Source: Ruminococcus flavefaciens
GTDB taxonomy: Bacteria > Bacillota > Clostridia > Oscillospirales > Ruminococcaceae
Assembly: GCA_902777125.1 (NCBI GenBank)
Contig: CACYSQ010000001.1
Coordinates: forward strand, 1-64,000
DNA: 64,000 nucleotides
Direction: 5' to 3'
Below the pieces are notes generated by a model. That model saw only the letters and a list, made by a program, of their open reading frames with translations. It searched no databases and had not been told where the DNA came from. Shown here one piece after another: positions 8,264 to 16,741 of this stretch. Position numbers and translations under genes: made by a program. Positions within the stretch are counted from its first letter, which is position 1. Each line of letters opens with the position of its first letter.

Positions 8264-9700
8264 TCATTTGCCCTCCCGTCTGAGAAGCTTGTTTACCGTC
8301 AGCAGCATGGGACGGTAATTCAGCACGGATATGCCTGCCGCCGTCAGCACCAGCAGCACGAAATATCCCGACGGACGGAATATCCAAAGCCCGCACATTG
8401 CCAGCAGAAGTCCCGTATTTACGGCGTTTTTTCCCGGCGAGAACCTGAACGGGACGTAATACCTCGCGTCTATCATTCGTATGCAGTAGCACAGCAGATA
8501 GCTCAGGAAGGTCGCAAGCGCTGCGCCCTGTATGCCCCATTCCGGGATAAGGCAGAGGTTGAGGACGATATTCACCGCGCACACAGCGAAAATGCTCCAG
8601 AAAGCGTTCTGCGTGTGACCTGTTGCAGTGTAGATGCCGTTGAGGAAAAGGTCAAGGCAGGTGAAAACTGCCGCCGCGATGAGCAGGGGAGTGTACTTGT
8701 AGGCGTCCGCATATTCGGGGTAGGTGCTGTAGTTTATGAGAAGTGCCGAGACCGGGCGGAGTATCAGCATGAGCGCTGCCGCGCCGATGAACAGCATAGC
8801 TTCAAACGAAGCGAAGACCTTTTCGTAGAAAGCCTCGCGGTCGGCGGAATCGTTCTCCGTTATCGCGGACATATTCCAAGCCTGAAAGAATACGGTCGCC
8901 GCCATTGAAACGAGGTTCGGGACTTTCGTGGCGGCGGAGTAGATACCTGCCGCATCCACACCGGTGAAAACCTTGTCGCTGTGGATATTTCCGATGAAGA
9001 TCTGGTCGGAGAAGCCCGTGAACGTCCACATGACCGCGGTCGGGACGAGGGGCAGTGAGAAGCGGAGCATAGCTCTGCCGAATTCCGGGGAAAATGCCCT
9101 GATATCGAGGAATTTCCTGAGATTAGCCGCTGTGAACAGGAACAATGCCGAGCAGAGGTCGGAGAGTATCCCTGAGAGCATGAAGCCCCTCACGCCGAGC
9201 CCCATTCCGCTGATGAAGATGAGGCTGAAAATGAACAGCAGCATGGTCGTGAGAATGCCGTCGAGGGCGAAAAGCTTGACCATTTCGCGTGCCCGGACGA
9301 ACTGCGAGCAGAGAGCTCTTGCAGCGGAGGCGCATATGTATACCACTAAAAGCACGGTATATCCGCTTATCTGCCGCAGGAACGGTATGAAGTGCAGGAA
9401 CGGCGATATGACCGCCATTGCAGAAAGACCGATGCCGGTTATGACCGCGGCTGTCGTAAAAATGCAGGTCTTGTCGTATTTCTTGTCGAGACCGTAGCGG
9501 ACTACCGCCTCGGTTATGGAAAAGGTGAAGACCGGCAGCATGAACAGCAGCAGGGTGTCGAGAAGCGTCTTTGTATAGAAGCCGGAAGGGCTGAAATGCT
9601 TGGTGTAGAGGTTGTTGAGCAGCAGCGAGAAAAGCTTCGAGCTGAAGCTGCCGACCGCGAAAATTATCGTATTGAGCGCAAGATTTTTGTATTTGTTCAA
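8264..9700 (-). CDS. Wzx-like polysaccharide flippase (MOP superfamily)
   Basis: A 478-residue polytopic membrane protein with about 12-14 hydrophobic segments from residue 8 onward, of the oligosaccharide/lipid flippase (PST) branch of the MOP superfamily. Supporting features are its length, the N-terminal NTIIFAVGSFSSKL segment and a C-terminal FLSYLLCYCIRMIDARYY region. It would move lipid-linked sugars across the membrane for surface polysaccharide, but no glycosyltransferases are adjacent. The next gene downstream is a GTPase only one base away. The specific substrate is unknown. Confidence 0.8.
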   Translation of the reverse strand: MNKYKNLALNTIIFAVGSFSSKLFSLLLNNLYTKHFSPSGFYTKTLLDTLLLFMLPVFTFSITEAVVRYGLDKKYDKTCIFTTAAVITGIGLSAMAVISPFLHFIPFLRQISGYTVLLVVYICASAARALCSQFVRAREMVKLFALDGILTTMLLFIFSLIFISGMGLGVRGFMLSGILSDLCSALFLFTAANLRKFLDIRAFSPEFGRAMLRFSLPLVPTAVMWTFTGFSDQIFIGNIHSDKVFTGVDAAGIYSAATKVPNLVSMAATVFFQAWNMSAITENDSADREAFYEKVFASFEAMLFIGAAALMLILRPVSALLINYSTYPEYADAYKYTPLLIAAAVFTCLDLFLNGIYTATGHTQNAFWSIFAVCAVNIVLNLCLIPEWGIQGAALATFLSYLLCYCIRMIDARYYVPFRFSPGKNAVNTGLLLAMCGLWIFRPSGYFVLLVLTAAGISVLNYRPMLLTVNKLLRREGK

Positions 9701-9728
9701 CCTATCGTCTCCTTGCTCAGGGTATAAA

Positions 9729-9768
9729 GCGATTATACCATAAAAGCGAAGCGTTATGGTATAATCGC
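9729..9768. repeat. 15-bp perfect inverted repeat upstream of the flippase
   Basis: GCGATTATACCATAA and TTATGGTATAATCGC form a perfect 15-bp stem with a 10-base loop. TATAAT lies inside the arms, so it may carry a -10 box for the flippase. A second AT-rich palindrome, AATAAATGC / GCATTTATT, sits at about 9828-9850. Confidence 0.6.
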
Positions 9769-9904
9769 CCGATTGCAGGGAGCAAATCTAAGATTTGCGT
9801 ATCTGCAAGGGCATTTAGATAAATAATAATAAATGCTTTTGCATTTATTATACCATAATTTACCTGAATAGGCAAGTGCTGCGGCTCATATGCTGACAAA
9901 GGGC

Positions 9905-9933
9905 TTGCAATTTCTCTCCCGATGTGTTATAAT
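9905..9933 (+). promoter_or_regulatory. Sigma-A promoter of apbE
   Basis: TTGCAA (9905-9910), a 17-base spacer and TATAAT (9928-9933). The start codon follows about 43 bases later. Confidence 0.8.
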
Positions 9934-9975
9934 ATAGTTAGTTTAGACTTACTGTAAAGATTTGAGGATAAAATT

Positions 9976-11013
9976 TTGAAGATAAAAGCTTTCAGTTCAT
10001 TCTCCCTGTGTGCGGCGATGATCATTTCTGCCGGCTCAGGCTGCGGTGCTAAGCCCTCCGATACCACTCCCGAGGCTGTCTCCCGGACGGTCTTCGCTAT
10101 GGACACCTACATGAGCATCAAATGCTACGGCGGCGGTGAGGCGGCACTTGACGCTGCGGAGGAACGTATCCGCTCCCTCGAGGGAACGCTCTCCGTTACC
10201 GCTGAAAACAGCGATGTTTCGCGGATAAACAGCAATGCAGGCAAGCCGGTCGAGGTCAGTGCCGATACCCTCGCGATACTCGGAAAGGCTGTTGATGCCG
10301 GCGAAAGGACCGGCGGTGCTCTTGACGTAACAGCCTACCCACTCGTCCGCGAATGGGGCTTCACTACCGGTGAGTACAAGGTCCCCTCGCAGGAGGAGCT
10401 AGCCGGTCTGATGAAAAATGTGGACTTCCGCAGGATAACCGTTGAAGGCAGCAGTGTCTCCCTCGGCAGCGGTCAGGCTCTCGACCTCGGCGCTCTCGCA
10501 AAGGGCTATACCGGGGACGAGGTCGTGAAAACGCTCCGGGAAAACGGTGCGGAAGCCGGTATCATCAGCCTCGGCGGAAATGTGCAGTCCTTCGGCAAAA
10601 AGCCCGGCGCATCGGAATGGACGGTCGCCGTCCGTGACCCTTTCTCCCCGGAAAAGGATATGTGTACGCTGAATATCGGAGAAAAAGCGGTCGTGACCTC
10701 CGGCAATTACGAGAGGTTCTTCACCGGCGAGGACGGAAAGACCTACTGGCACATCATCGACCCTGCCGACGGATGTCCGGCTGATAACGGCGTGATCTCG
10801 GCTACAATTATCGGCGATTCCGGGCTCGACTGCGATGCCCTCTCGACCGCGATGTTCGTTGCAGGGACCGAAAAGGCTGCGGAGATATGGCGCAGTGACC
10901 CCTATTTCGACATGATACTCGTCACTGACACCGGAAAGATCTACTATACCGGTGGGATATCCGGCTTCCGGAACATGAGCGGCATGGAGGCGGAGGTGCT
11001 TAGCGTTGACTAA
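9976..11013 (+). CDS. apbE: FAD:protein FMN transferase, lipoprotein
   Basis: ApbE transfers FMN from FAD to threonine residues of extracytosolic redox proteins. The 345-residue protein starts at TTG behind GAGG and has a lipoprotein signal ending in SAGSGC, so it is anchored outside the membrane. Family motifs are FAMDTYMS, LDLGALAKGYTGD, SLGGNVQSFG, HIIDPADG and DCDALSTAMFVAG. It overlaps the NusG-II gene by eight bases and leads an operon with a Gx transporter and probably hpt. Its flavinylated target is not in this window; FMN-bind or Rnf proteins elsewhere are the likely substrates. Confidence 0.93.
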   Translation: MKIKAFSSFSLCAAMIISAGSGCGAKPSDTTPEAVSRTVFAMDTYMSIKCYGGGEAALDAAEERIRSLEGTLSVTAENSDVSRINSNAGKPVEVSADTLAILGKAVDAGERTGGALDVTAYPLVREWGFTTGEYKVPSQEELAGLMKNVDFRRITVEGSSVSLGSGQALDLGALAKGYTGDEVVKTLRENGAEAGIISLGGNVQSFGKKPGASEWTVAVRDPFSPEKDMCTLNIGEKAVVTSGNYERFFTGEDGKTYWHIIDPADGCPADNGVISATIIGDSGLDCDALSTAMFVAGTEKAAEIWRSDPYFDMILVTDTGKIYYTGGISGFRNMSGMEAEVLSVD

Positions 11014-11383
11014 GGGCGTGAAGATATGTCTTGCGGCAGTCGGCGTGATATTCGCGGTCTCGCTGGTGCTCACGGTAAAATTTCTCAGTCCGACCGGACG
11101 CGATGCCTCAAAGGAGGACGTCTGGGTCGAGGTGGTTCAGGACAACAAGGTCATCTGCCGCCTTAACCTCGCGGACGAGTCCGACCGTACCTTCCGGGTG
11201 ACCGCACCTGACGGCGGCTATAACGATATCACCATTTCCGAGGGGAAGATCTGCGTTTCCGATGCGGACTGTCCCGACCACACCTGCGTGAAGAACGGCT
11301 ATCTCCGGTACGATTACCTCCCGGTGATCTGCCTGCCGCACAAGCTCGTCATAAGGTTCTGCGAAGGAGGCGGCAGCAAATGA
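11006..11383 (+). CDS. NusG domain II-containing membrane protein
   Basis: A 125-residue protein with one N-terminal membrane segment (about 6-27) and an extracytosolic NusG-II domain. The paired motif CPDHTCVKNG and VICLPHKLVIRF near the C-terminus is typical of this domain; the CPDxxC cysteines suggest a redox or metal role. It starts at TTG behind GGAGGTG, inside the end of apbE. This apbE, NusG-II and Gx order is common in anaerobic Firmicutes and points to extracytosolic flavin or electron-transfer work, though the exact function is unknown. Confidence 0.85.
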   Translation: MTKGVKICLAAVGVIFAVSLVLTVKFLSPTGRDASKEDVWVEVVQDNKVICRLNLADESDRTFRVTAPDGGYNDITISEGKICVSDADCPDHTCVKNGYLRYDYLPVICLPHKLVIRFCEGGGSK

Positions 11384-11880
11384 GTACAAAAAAGCTAACG
11401 GAGCTCTCCATGCTCACCGCTGCGGCACTGATAGTCTTCGTGGTAGAGCTGAGATTTCCCGATATACTGCCAATTCCCGGCGTGAAGCTCGGGCTCGCGA
11501 ACATTTTCACAGTGTACGCAGTCTACCGTTTCCGTGCAAGCGAGGTCTTTCTCATGGTGCTGACGAGGGTGATACTCGGTGCGATATTCTGCTCGAACCT
11601 TTCGGCGCTGATGTACAGTCTCGCAGGCGCAATGCTCTGTCTCGCAGGAATGCTGCCGCTCCACAGGATAATCCCGGCGAAGTACCTGTGGCTTTGCAGC
11701 ATTATCGGGGCGATGCTTCACAATACCGGACAGATACTCGCAGCAATGGCGATAATGCGTTCGCCGGCGGTTCTGCCGTTCTACCCAATACTGCTGACGG
11801 CAGGCTGTATAGCGGGAGCTTTCACAGGGATATGCGCCCAGTTGATACTGAAACGGCGGCTTCCCTCCGATAAAAAGTAA
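11380..11880 (+). CDS. Gx transporter family protein
   Basis: A 166-residue membrane protein with four or five hydrophobic segments, of the Gx/heptaprenyl-diphosphate-synthase component I family, related to small ECF-type substrate-binding (S) components. The segment PGVKLGLANIFTVYAVY is characteristic. Its ATG overlaps the stop of the NusG-II gene by four bases (ATGA), so the three genes are coupled. It may import a prenyl or flavin-related precursor; that is inference from context. Confidence 0.8.
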   Translation: MSTKKLTELSMLTAAALIVFVVELRFPDILPIPGVKLGLANIFTVYAVYRFRASEVFLMVLTRVILGAIFCSNLSALMYSLAGAMLCLAGMLPLHRIIPAKYLWLCSIIGAMLHNTGQILAAMAIMRSPAVLPFYPILLTAGCIAGAFTGICAQLILKRRLPSDKK

Positions 11881-11934
11881 AATCGCCGTAAGGCGGTGCA
11901 ATAATTCTCAATCCAAAACATATGAGGTGATTTT

Positions 11935-12498
11935 ATGCAGCTTTCAGACCGTGAGACCTACAACCTTGGCATAAAGGAGGTCCTTTTCACCGAGGACGAT
12001 ATCCGCGATGCCGTTCAGAAGGCGGGAAAGCACATCAGCAGCCTTTACGCCGGCAAGCCTCTGCTGCTCGTGAGCATTCTCAAGGGCGCGTTCGTGTTTC
12101 TTGCCGACCTTTGCAGAGCGATAGACGTCCCCTGCGAGATAGACTTCATGGAGGCGAAAAGCTACTTCGGCGACACGAAGTCCTCCGGAAGCGTTGCGGT
12201 TACGATGGACCTGAAGCACGATGTGAGCAAGTACCATGTGGTCATCGTGGAGGACATCATCGACACCGGAAGAACTCTCAGCGAGATAAAGAAGCTCCTG
12301 AGCGCACGTTCTCCGCTTTCGCTGAGGATAGTGACGCTCCTCGACAAGCCCTCGCGCCGGGAGGTCGATCTTGATGCGGACTATTCGCTTTTCACGATAC
12401 CGGACAGATTTGTGATCGGCTACGGTCTCGACCTCGCGGAGTATTACCGCAGTCTGCCGTATATAGCGGAATTCGATGCAAGCCTGCTGGACGAATAA
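11935..12498 (+). CDS. hpt: Hypoxanthine phosphoribosyltransferase
   Basis: A 187-residue purine salvage enzyme that joins hypoxanthine or guanine to PRPP. The PRPP-binding loop is VVIVEDIIDTGRTL, and the flexible-loop region contains SYFGDTKSSG. The C-terminal segment FVIGYGLDLAEYYRSLPYI is typical of bacterial Hpt. Length matches the family. TGAGGTGATTTT precedes the ATG. A small GCC-GTAA-GGC hairpin lies between the Gx gene and this one, and a strong terminator follows, so it may be last in the apbE operon. Confidence 0.95.
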   Translation: MQLSDRETYNLGIKEVLFTEDDIRDAVQKAGKHISSLYAGKPLLLVSILKGAFVFLADLCRAIDVPCEIDFMEAKSYFGDTKSSGSVAVTMDLKHDVSKYHVVIVEDIIDTGRTLSEIKKLLSARSPLSLRIVTLLDKPSRREVDLDADYSLFTIPDRFVIGYGLDLAEYYRSLPYIAEFDASLLDE

Positions 12499-12526
12499 AA
12501 AGGGACGCCATTGCGTCCCTTTTTTA
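12497..12526 (+). terminator. Terminator of hpt
   Basis: AAAAAGGGACGC / GCGTCCCTTTTTT hairpin with a CATT loop, starting at the hpt stop codon. It is nearly identical to those at 28576 and 35622. Confidence 0.92.
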
Positions 12527-12534
12527 GTTTAGAG

Positions 12535-12615
12535 TTGAAAGCGGAGAGTTGAGAGTTGAGGTGTCCGCTGACGCGGACTGATTTGTATTTATTGTAGGGG
12601 CGCATTCCGTGCGCC
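12535..12615. repeat. Composite dispersed repeat downstream of hpt
   Basis: After the terminator come AGAGTTGAGAGTTGAG (12545-12560), a GTCCGC / GCGGAC hairpin (12563-12578) and the GTAGGGGCGCATTCCGTGCG element (12594-12613). The first two occur in the same order, inverted, at 28523-28576, also beside a GGGACGC terminator. Confidence 0.7.
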
Positions 12616-12638
12616 TTCTCAATTCTTTATTCCGAAAT

Positions 12639-12672
12639 AAAAGACCGTGATATTTCTATCACGGTCTTTTTT
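12639..12672 (-). terminator. Terminator of the two-TM gene
   Basis: AAAAGACCGTGATA / TATCACGGTCTTTT is a 14-bp stem with a TTTC loop directly after the minus-strand stop. It is symmetrical and could also stop plus-strand read-through. Confidence 0.9.
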
Positions 12673-12673
12673 G

Positions 12674-13204
12674 TTAATCCAAGACGACGCCCCACCGGGA
12701 GGTCATCTTTTTGTACATTCGCATTTTTTCCTTCTTCTTCTGAGACTTGAAGAGAACTGCTACGAGCAGGAATACCACAACTGTAAGTGCAGCACCGGCA
12801 ATGATACCGATAGTTCCCTTGAGCACGAAAAGCGCAACTGCCCATACGATAGCAGCGAGAACGATGATTATAGGAAGGCAGAACGAAGCGAATGTCCTGT
12901 TCTTGACCTTGATATAGTGCTGGATATCCTTCAGGCTGAAGCTCTCGTAGTTTCTTGCAATGAAATTATCAGGCTGAGCCCACTTGCAGAAAGAAGCGAG
13001 ATCATCGAACTTAGCGTTATAGTCCTGATAATCGTGGAATTTACCGTTGAAGCGGGCGACGCGATATGTGACATGAAGCTGGTTTGAAACCTTTTCAGCA
13101 TCAAGAACATGGATGATCGTACCGGGTTCAGCCTGCCCCTTGATATTTTTTATTACGAGAAATTTTCTGTCAATAGCCTCATCAACATTAAGCAAATATT
13201 TCAT
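12674..13204 (-). CDS. Two-TM membrane protein of unknown function
   Basis: A 176-residue protein I do not recognise. Residues 1-105 are soluble and mixed in charge, followed by two hydrophobic segments (about 108-128 and 132-153) and a basic tail (KSQKKKEKMRMYKK). The ATG at 13204 has AAAGG eight bases upstream; an upstream in-frame start at 13285 lies close behind the -10 box and is unlikely. It has its own promoter and terminator, so it is a separate unit, yet it sits at the end of the kinase/vWA/PP2C block on the same strand and may work with it. Confidence 0.7.
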   Translation of the reverse strand: MKYLLNVDEAIDRKFLVIKNIKGQAEPGTIIHVLDAEKVSNQLHVTYRVARFNGKFHDYQDYNAKFDDLASFCKWAQPDNFIARNYESFSLKDIQHYIKVKNRTFASFCLPIIIVLAAIVWAVALFVLKGTIGIIAGAALTVVVFLLVAVLFKSQKKKEKMRMYKKMTSRWGVVLD

Positions 13205-13300
13205 AAATATACCTTTCTGACTACGCGGTAACTGAACAGTGCTTGCCAGCCGACCGGCAGGTCTATTCTGAATTTTGGACAGCATTGCGCCGCTCTTTCA

Positions 13301-13329
13301 ATTATAACACAAGCATTGTAAAAATGCAA
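13301..13329 (-). promoter_or_regulatory. Sigma-A promoter of the two-TM gene
   Basis: On the minus strand TTGCAT (13329-13324), 17 bases, then TATAAT (13306-13301). The leader of about 90 bases is GC-rich and can fold. Confidence 0.8.
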
Positions 13330-13418
13330 GTGGGAAGTATTGAAAAAAGCATTTTTGCCATAGCTGTGAATAATTGAAGCATCTCTCTGCGGAGATTTGG
13401 TTATTATGCAGTTACCGG

Positions 13419-13454
13419 AGGCGCATGACCGGTGGAAATGCGCCTTCCGGAAAT
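13419..13454. repeat. Hairpin after the deaminase-fold gene
   Basis: CCGGAGGCGCAT and ATGCGCCTTCCGG form an imperfect 12-bp stem just downstream of the minus-strand stop at 13459. There is no T-run, so it is a weak terminator or an RNA 3' end. Confidence 0.5.
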
Positions 13455-13458
13455 AAAA

Positions 13459-14745
13459 TCACATTTTGTTCTTGAGATTAGCCTTAGCGATCTTTTTTCT
13501 GTCCTTAGCCTGCTTGAGCATATCGTTCTTGGACATAGGACCGTCCTCGAGGCTTGTCTCGCCGGCTGTAGCAGCATTTGCTGCGATCTCAGCTGTTTCA
13601 GCGTCAATACCTGCATCGTCGTCATCGAGGAAGCTGCTGAGGCGCTTTTTGAATGCGCCGCCGCTTGTCTTGGAGAGCATAACGCTGCTCTGCTGCACAC
13701 TGTTCTGGTAAACGCTTCTCATGGGAGCAGCGCCGCCAACGTGAACGGAATGACCTGCATAGCCCTGATTATAGGGGTTAGCGTTCATATTGTGCTGGTA
13801 AACGGAGGTATGTGCGCCGGCGCCGAAGGGCTTGGGCTGCGGGAAGTTAGGATCCTGCTGCGGATAGCCGGGCTGCTGGGGATAACCGGGCTGCTGAGGG
13901 TAGCCGGGCTGCTGAGGATAGCCGCCCTGCTGGGGATAACCGGGCTGCGGGTAGCCGGGCTGCTGAGGATAACCGCCCTGCTGGGGATAACCGGGCTGAG
14001 GATAGCCGGGCTGCTGGGGGAATCCGCCCTGCTGGGGGTAGCCGGACTGCTGCGGATAACCGCTCTGCTGGGGTGCAGGATAGCCGGACTGCTGCTGTGC
14101 AGGGTAGCCGGACTGCTGCTGACCTGCGGCAAAAAATCCGCTCACGCCCTTCTGCTGAGCCTCTGAGGGCTGTTCGTAGAGGAACTTGGGACCGTTGCCG
14201 GAGGGAGCTGCTGAATTTGCGGCAGCATCGGACTTAGCCTCGGGAGCAGCGTAGAAGGGGTTATTCTCGTCAACGTCGAAGCCTGCTGAGAAGTCAGCGG
14301 GAGCACCGAGAGAATGAGCCGAGGTAGCACCGTCGTAGCCGCTGAGGAAATCGGGAGCAACGTTGCTCATGCTTGCAGCAGTTGCAGCCTCCTCGGGGGA
14401 GATAACGATCTGGCAGCCACTGTTGTCCGCACCGGAGGCAGCGAGCCAATTGATGCTCTCCTGGCTCGGCTGGAAGAAGCTGAAATCGTCAAACGAGATA
14501 ATGATGAGCTGTTTTGCCTTTGCCTTACTTGCGAGTATAGAAGCAACGGCGATATTCTCGGCGGGAACTGTCACGATATTTCCGTCAGTATCGAGACCGA
14601 CAGTAGTGATACCCGAGTAGATCTCCTCTGTATCTGCGATGATTATACAGAGACAGGCATCAGGATCGGTAACGTAATCCGGCTTTTCGGTTTTGATCTT
14701 TGTCGCAAAGTTTTTTGCGGTATTGTAGAAAGCGCTAATTTCCAT
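13459..14745 (-). CDS. Zinc-less cytidine-deaminase-fold protein with YPQG-rich tail
   Basis: A 428-residue protein. Residues 1-130 align by eye along the whole length of small cytidine deaminases: [11 protein letters not shown] matches the second strand, [12 protein letters not shown] matches the (C/H)AE helix and FQPSQES matches PCxxC. All three zinc ligands are changed (to Pro61, Ser94 and Ser97) while Glu63 remains, so it should not bind catalytic zinc. The later APDFLSG matches the deaminase C-terminus. The tail, about 215-320, is a run of GYPQQ/GYPQP repeats, followed by an Ala-rich and basic C-terminus. The ATG at 14745 gives the natural fold start; a GTG at 14829 is possible. It is the last gene of the LRR-kinase-vWA-PP2C operon. 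Confidence 0.7.
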   Translation of the reverse strand: MEISAFYNTAKNFATKIKTEKPDYVTDPDACLCIIIADTEEIYSGITTVGLDTDGNIVTVPAENIAVASILASKAKAKQLIIISFDDFSFFQPSQESINWLAASGADNSGCQIVISPEEAATAASMSNVAPDFLSGYDGATSAHSLGAPADFSAGFDVDENNPFYAAPEAKSDAAANSAAPSGNGPKFLYEQPSEAQQKGVSGFFAAGQQQSGYPAQQQSGYPAPQQSGYPQQSGYPQQGGFPQQPGYPQPGYPQQGGYPQQPGYPQPGYPQQGGYPQQPGYPQQPGYPQQPGYPQQDPNFPQPKPFGAGAHTSVYQHNMNANPYNQGYAGHSVHVGGAAPMRSVYQNSVQQSSVMLSKTSGGAFKKRLSSFLDDDDAGIDAETAEIAANAATAGETSLEDGPMSKNDMLKQAKDRKKIAKANLKNKM

Positions 14746-14848
14746 ATAGCAAACACCACTTTTCCCTTTCAGTATTTTTATGCCGCTGAGGTAATGCGGC
14801 TGTATTCCGTTTTTGCGGAGAAACGGCACCTGCCGTTAAGAGACGGGG

Positions 14849-15766
14849 TCATTCAAAGTTATCTATCTTTTTGGTAAGGAGCGCAGCCTTTCTTGCGGCG
14901 GCACGCTTCTTGTTCTCCTCCACCATTGAGAGGATCTTATCCATATGATTATCTATCATATCGGTATTGTAAACACAGGAGAGAGATATATCGTCCTCTG
15001 TTCCGAAATGCGAGCGCTTTGTGAGGTTATTCACGATAACGCTTTTGAAGTTCTCGAGGTTCGAGAGCTGGCTGGTAATGATCGTGTGATAGTCAAGGAA
15101 ATCGTACTCGCTTCCGAAGGAGGTATAGAGTCCGTCGGTGGAGGCATACATGGCGAAGAGCTTTTTATTTTCAACGTAAAATCCGCTGAAATAGCCTGCT
15201 GCATTGGAATTGCACATTGAGGCGGTAACGTTTGCGGGGGCAGCCTCATTGTACTCCATAGGCATGATAGCCTCGCCGTCTTCAAAAATAGCCACGAGCG
15301 AGCCGTCGCCTATCTGGAGGCCGAAGGTAAAATCCTCTGTTGCCACGCCTGCGATAAGGGTAGTGCCGTAGTAGGATTCCTGCGGGATATCCGCGAATTC
15401 CTCCTCAGTGAATTTGCTTTTCTCCTCGTCTGTGACGGGGTTTTCACTGATATGAGCGGTAACCTTTTCGTTCCAGTTCAGGATAGCCTGTCTCTGGATA
15501 TTCCTGATTATCATTTTGTGGTTCTTAGGGAAGTTAGCTACGAAATTATCGTAGTCTTCAAAGTAAAGGTCGATAGCCTCGATAGTAGCCTCGACGGCGA
15601 ACTTCGAGCCGAGGTGGCTCCTGAAGTGCTTTTTGCTTCCGTGACCGTCGGCTACAACGGCGACCGCATAGTGATCGGTGACCTTGTAAGCTGAGCTGTC
15701 CTGACATACAAGACCGGTCCTATCGTGGCTTGCGCCTCTGACCGAGTGGCTGAAGCCGTTGAACAT
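14849..15766 (-). CDS. PP2C-family protein phosphatase
   Basis: A 305-residue soluble PP2C phosphatase. Motifs are CQDSS (21-25), VADGHGS (38-44, metal-binding Asp-Gly), GTTLIAGVA, LQIGDGSLVAIF, STDGLYTSF and GTEDDISLS. It has the catalytic aspartates, so should be active. An AAGGAGG site precedes the ATG. It lies between the vWA gene (58 bases upstream) and the deaminase-fold gene. Its natural partner is probably the atypical kinase two genes upstream. It is a paralogue of the phosphatase at 2786-3772. Confidence 0.87.
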   Translation of the reverse strand: MFNGFSHSVRGASHDRTGLVCQDSSAYKVTDHYAVAVVADGHGSKKHFRSHLGSKFAVEATIEAIDLYFEDYDNFVANFPKNHKMIIRNIQRQAILNWNEKVTAHISENPVTDEEKSKFTEEEFADIPQESYYGTTLIAGVATEDFTFGLQIGDGSLVAIFEDGEAIMPMEYNEAAPANVTASMCNSNAAGYFSGFYVENKKLFAMYASTDGLYTSFGSEYDFLDYHTIITSQLSNLENFKSVIVNNLTKRSHFGTEDDISLSCVYNTDMIDNHMDKILSMVEENKKRAAARKAALLTKKIDNFE

Positions 15767-15825
15767 ATGAACTCAGTCCTCCTTCCGGTTGTGATATATC
15801 TGTGATGCTTACGGGGGGACAGATA

Positions 15826-16692
15826 TTACCAGCCTGTATCGAAGGGAACGTCGTTGTCCTCGACCTGATTGCTTACGAGCTCCTGGATCTGCTGACCGAG
15901 AAGCTTCTGCTTTGCGGAGAAAACGTCCTCCTCACCGAGCTCGTGGCTGGTATCGTCGGAAAGAGTCATGGACTTGCTTCCGATCTGAGCGGAGGTAACG
16001 GCGATGATCTTGATCATCTGAGCGAGCTGGCTTCCGGAGTAAGCGTGAACTACAGTGTCCTTGGAGCCTGTGAACTCAGCGAGAACGTCGTCGTTTGCCT
16101 CCTCGCCGATACCGAGAGCGGCTTTAAGGCCGAACTTGTACCAGCTGTTGGACTGGAGCTCCTTGAGGCCTTCTCTGTAGTCATCAGAGGGATAGCCATC
16201 GGTCATGAGGAAGATAACGGGAGCGAATGAGAGTGAAGGCGAATTGAGGTAGCTGTTTCTGGACATTCTTGCGGAGAGCTCCTTGAATGCAGCGCCCATG
16301 CTGGTAACGCCGCTTGCACGGAGTCTTGCCCACTCGAAGTCCTCGATAGCGATAGGAGTAGAGTACATCCATCTGACCTCAGTGGAGAAGGTGAGTACTG
16401 CGACCTTAACCTCGGTGTCAGCCTCGCCGACTCTGCGTATTTCAGGGATAAGCTCCTCCATAACGGTATTGAGCTCACCCATTTTCTTGCCCTTCATACT
16501 TCCCGAGGTATCGATCAGGAAGAAGATAACGAGGCTTTTTCTTGAAACTCCAGTAGCGCTGAGCGGATCGTCGTCGAAATCGAGGGCGCTTGCACCAGCC
16601 GTATCGGGAGCTGAAGCGGGTTCAAAACTGTCGAGAGCGTCGGGAGTAGGTGTTGCGTTTACAACCGGCTCGTTGATATTTTCGTTGCTCAT
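15826..16692 (-). CDS. vWA-domain protein (TerY-like)
   Basis: A 288-residue cytosolic protein. Residues 1-52 are a disordered Ala/Pro/Asp-rich leader, then one vWA domain with a complete metal site: DTSGS at 61-65, Thr130 in GVTSMGAAF and Asp165 in LMTDG. It lies between the kinase (48 bases upstream) and the PP2C, the order expected of a TerY-P triad. vWA domains bind partners through the metal, so it may bridge kinase and phosphatase to a target. The DNA has AAAGGATG before the ATG. Confidence 0.87.
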   Translation of the reverse strand: MSNENINEPVVNATPTPDALDSFEPASAPDTAGASALDFDDDPLSATGVSRKSLVIFFLIDTSGSMKGKKMGELNTVMEELIPEIRRVGEADTEVKVAVLTFSTEVRWMYSTPIAIEDFEWARLRASGVTSMGAAFKELSARMSRNSYLNSPSLSFAPVIFLMTDGYPSDDYREGLKELQSNSWYKFGLKAALGIGEEANDDVLAEFTGSKDTVVHAYSGSQLAQMIKIIAVTSAQIGSKSMTLSDDTSHELGEEDVFSAKQKLLGQQIQELVSNQVEDNDVPFDTGW

Positions 16693-16741
16693 AATATAAA
16701 TACATCCTTTCGATCCTGCTGTATTTGTTGCGGACAGCGGG

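Noticed and set aside
7408..8283. Plus-strand frame opposite the COG0523 GTPase
   Set aside because: The minus frame encodes a full GTPase with clear motifs; the plus frame has none.
13855..14120. Possible CRISPR or tandem repeat array
   Set aside because: The periodicity is 12-36 bases and lies inside codons for GYPQQ/GYPQP; there are no spacers.
13432..14166. Plus-strand open frame with [17 protein letters not shown] repeats
   Set aside because: It is the complement of the GYPQ-repeat coding region and lacks start signals.
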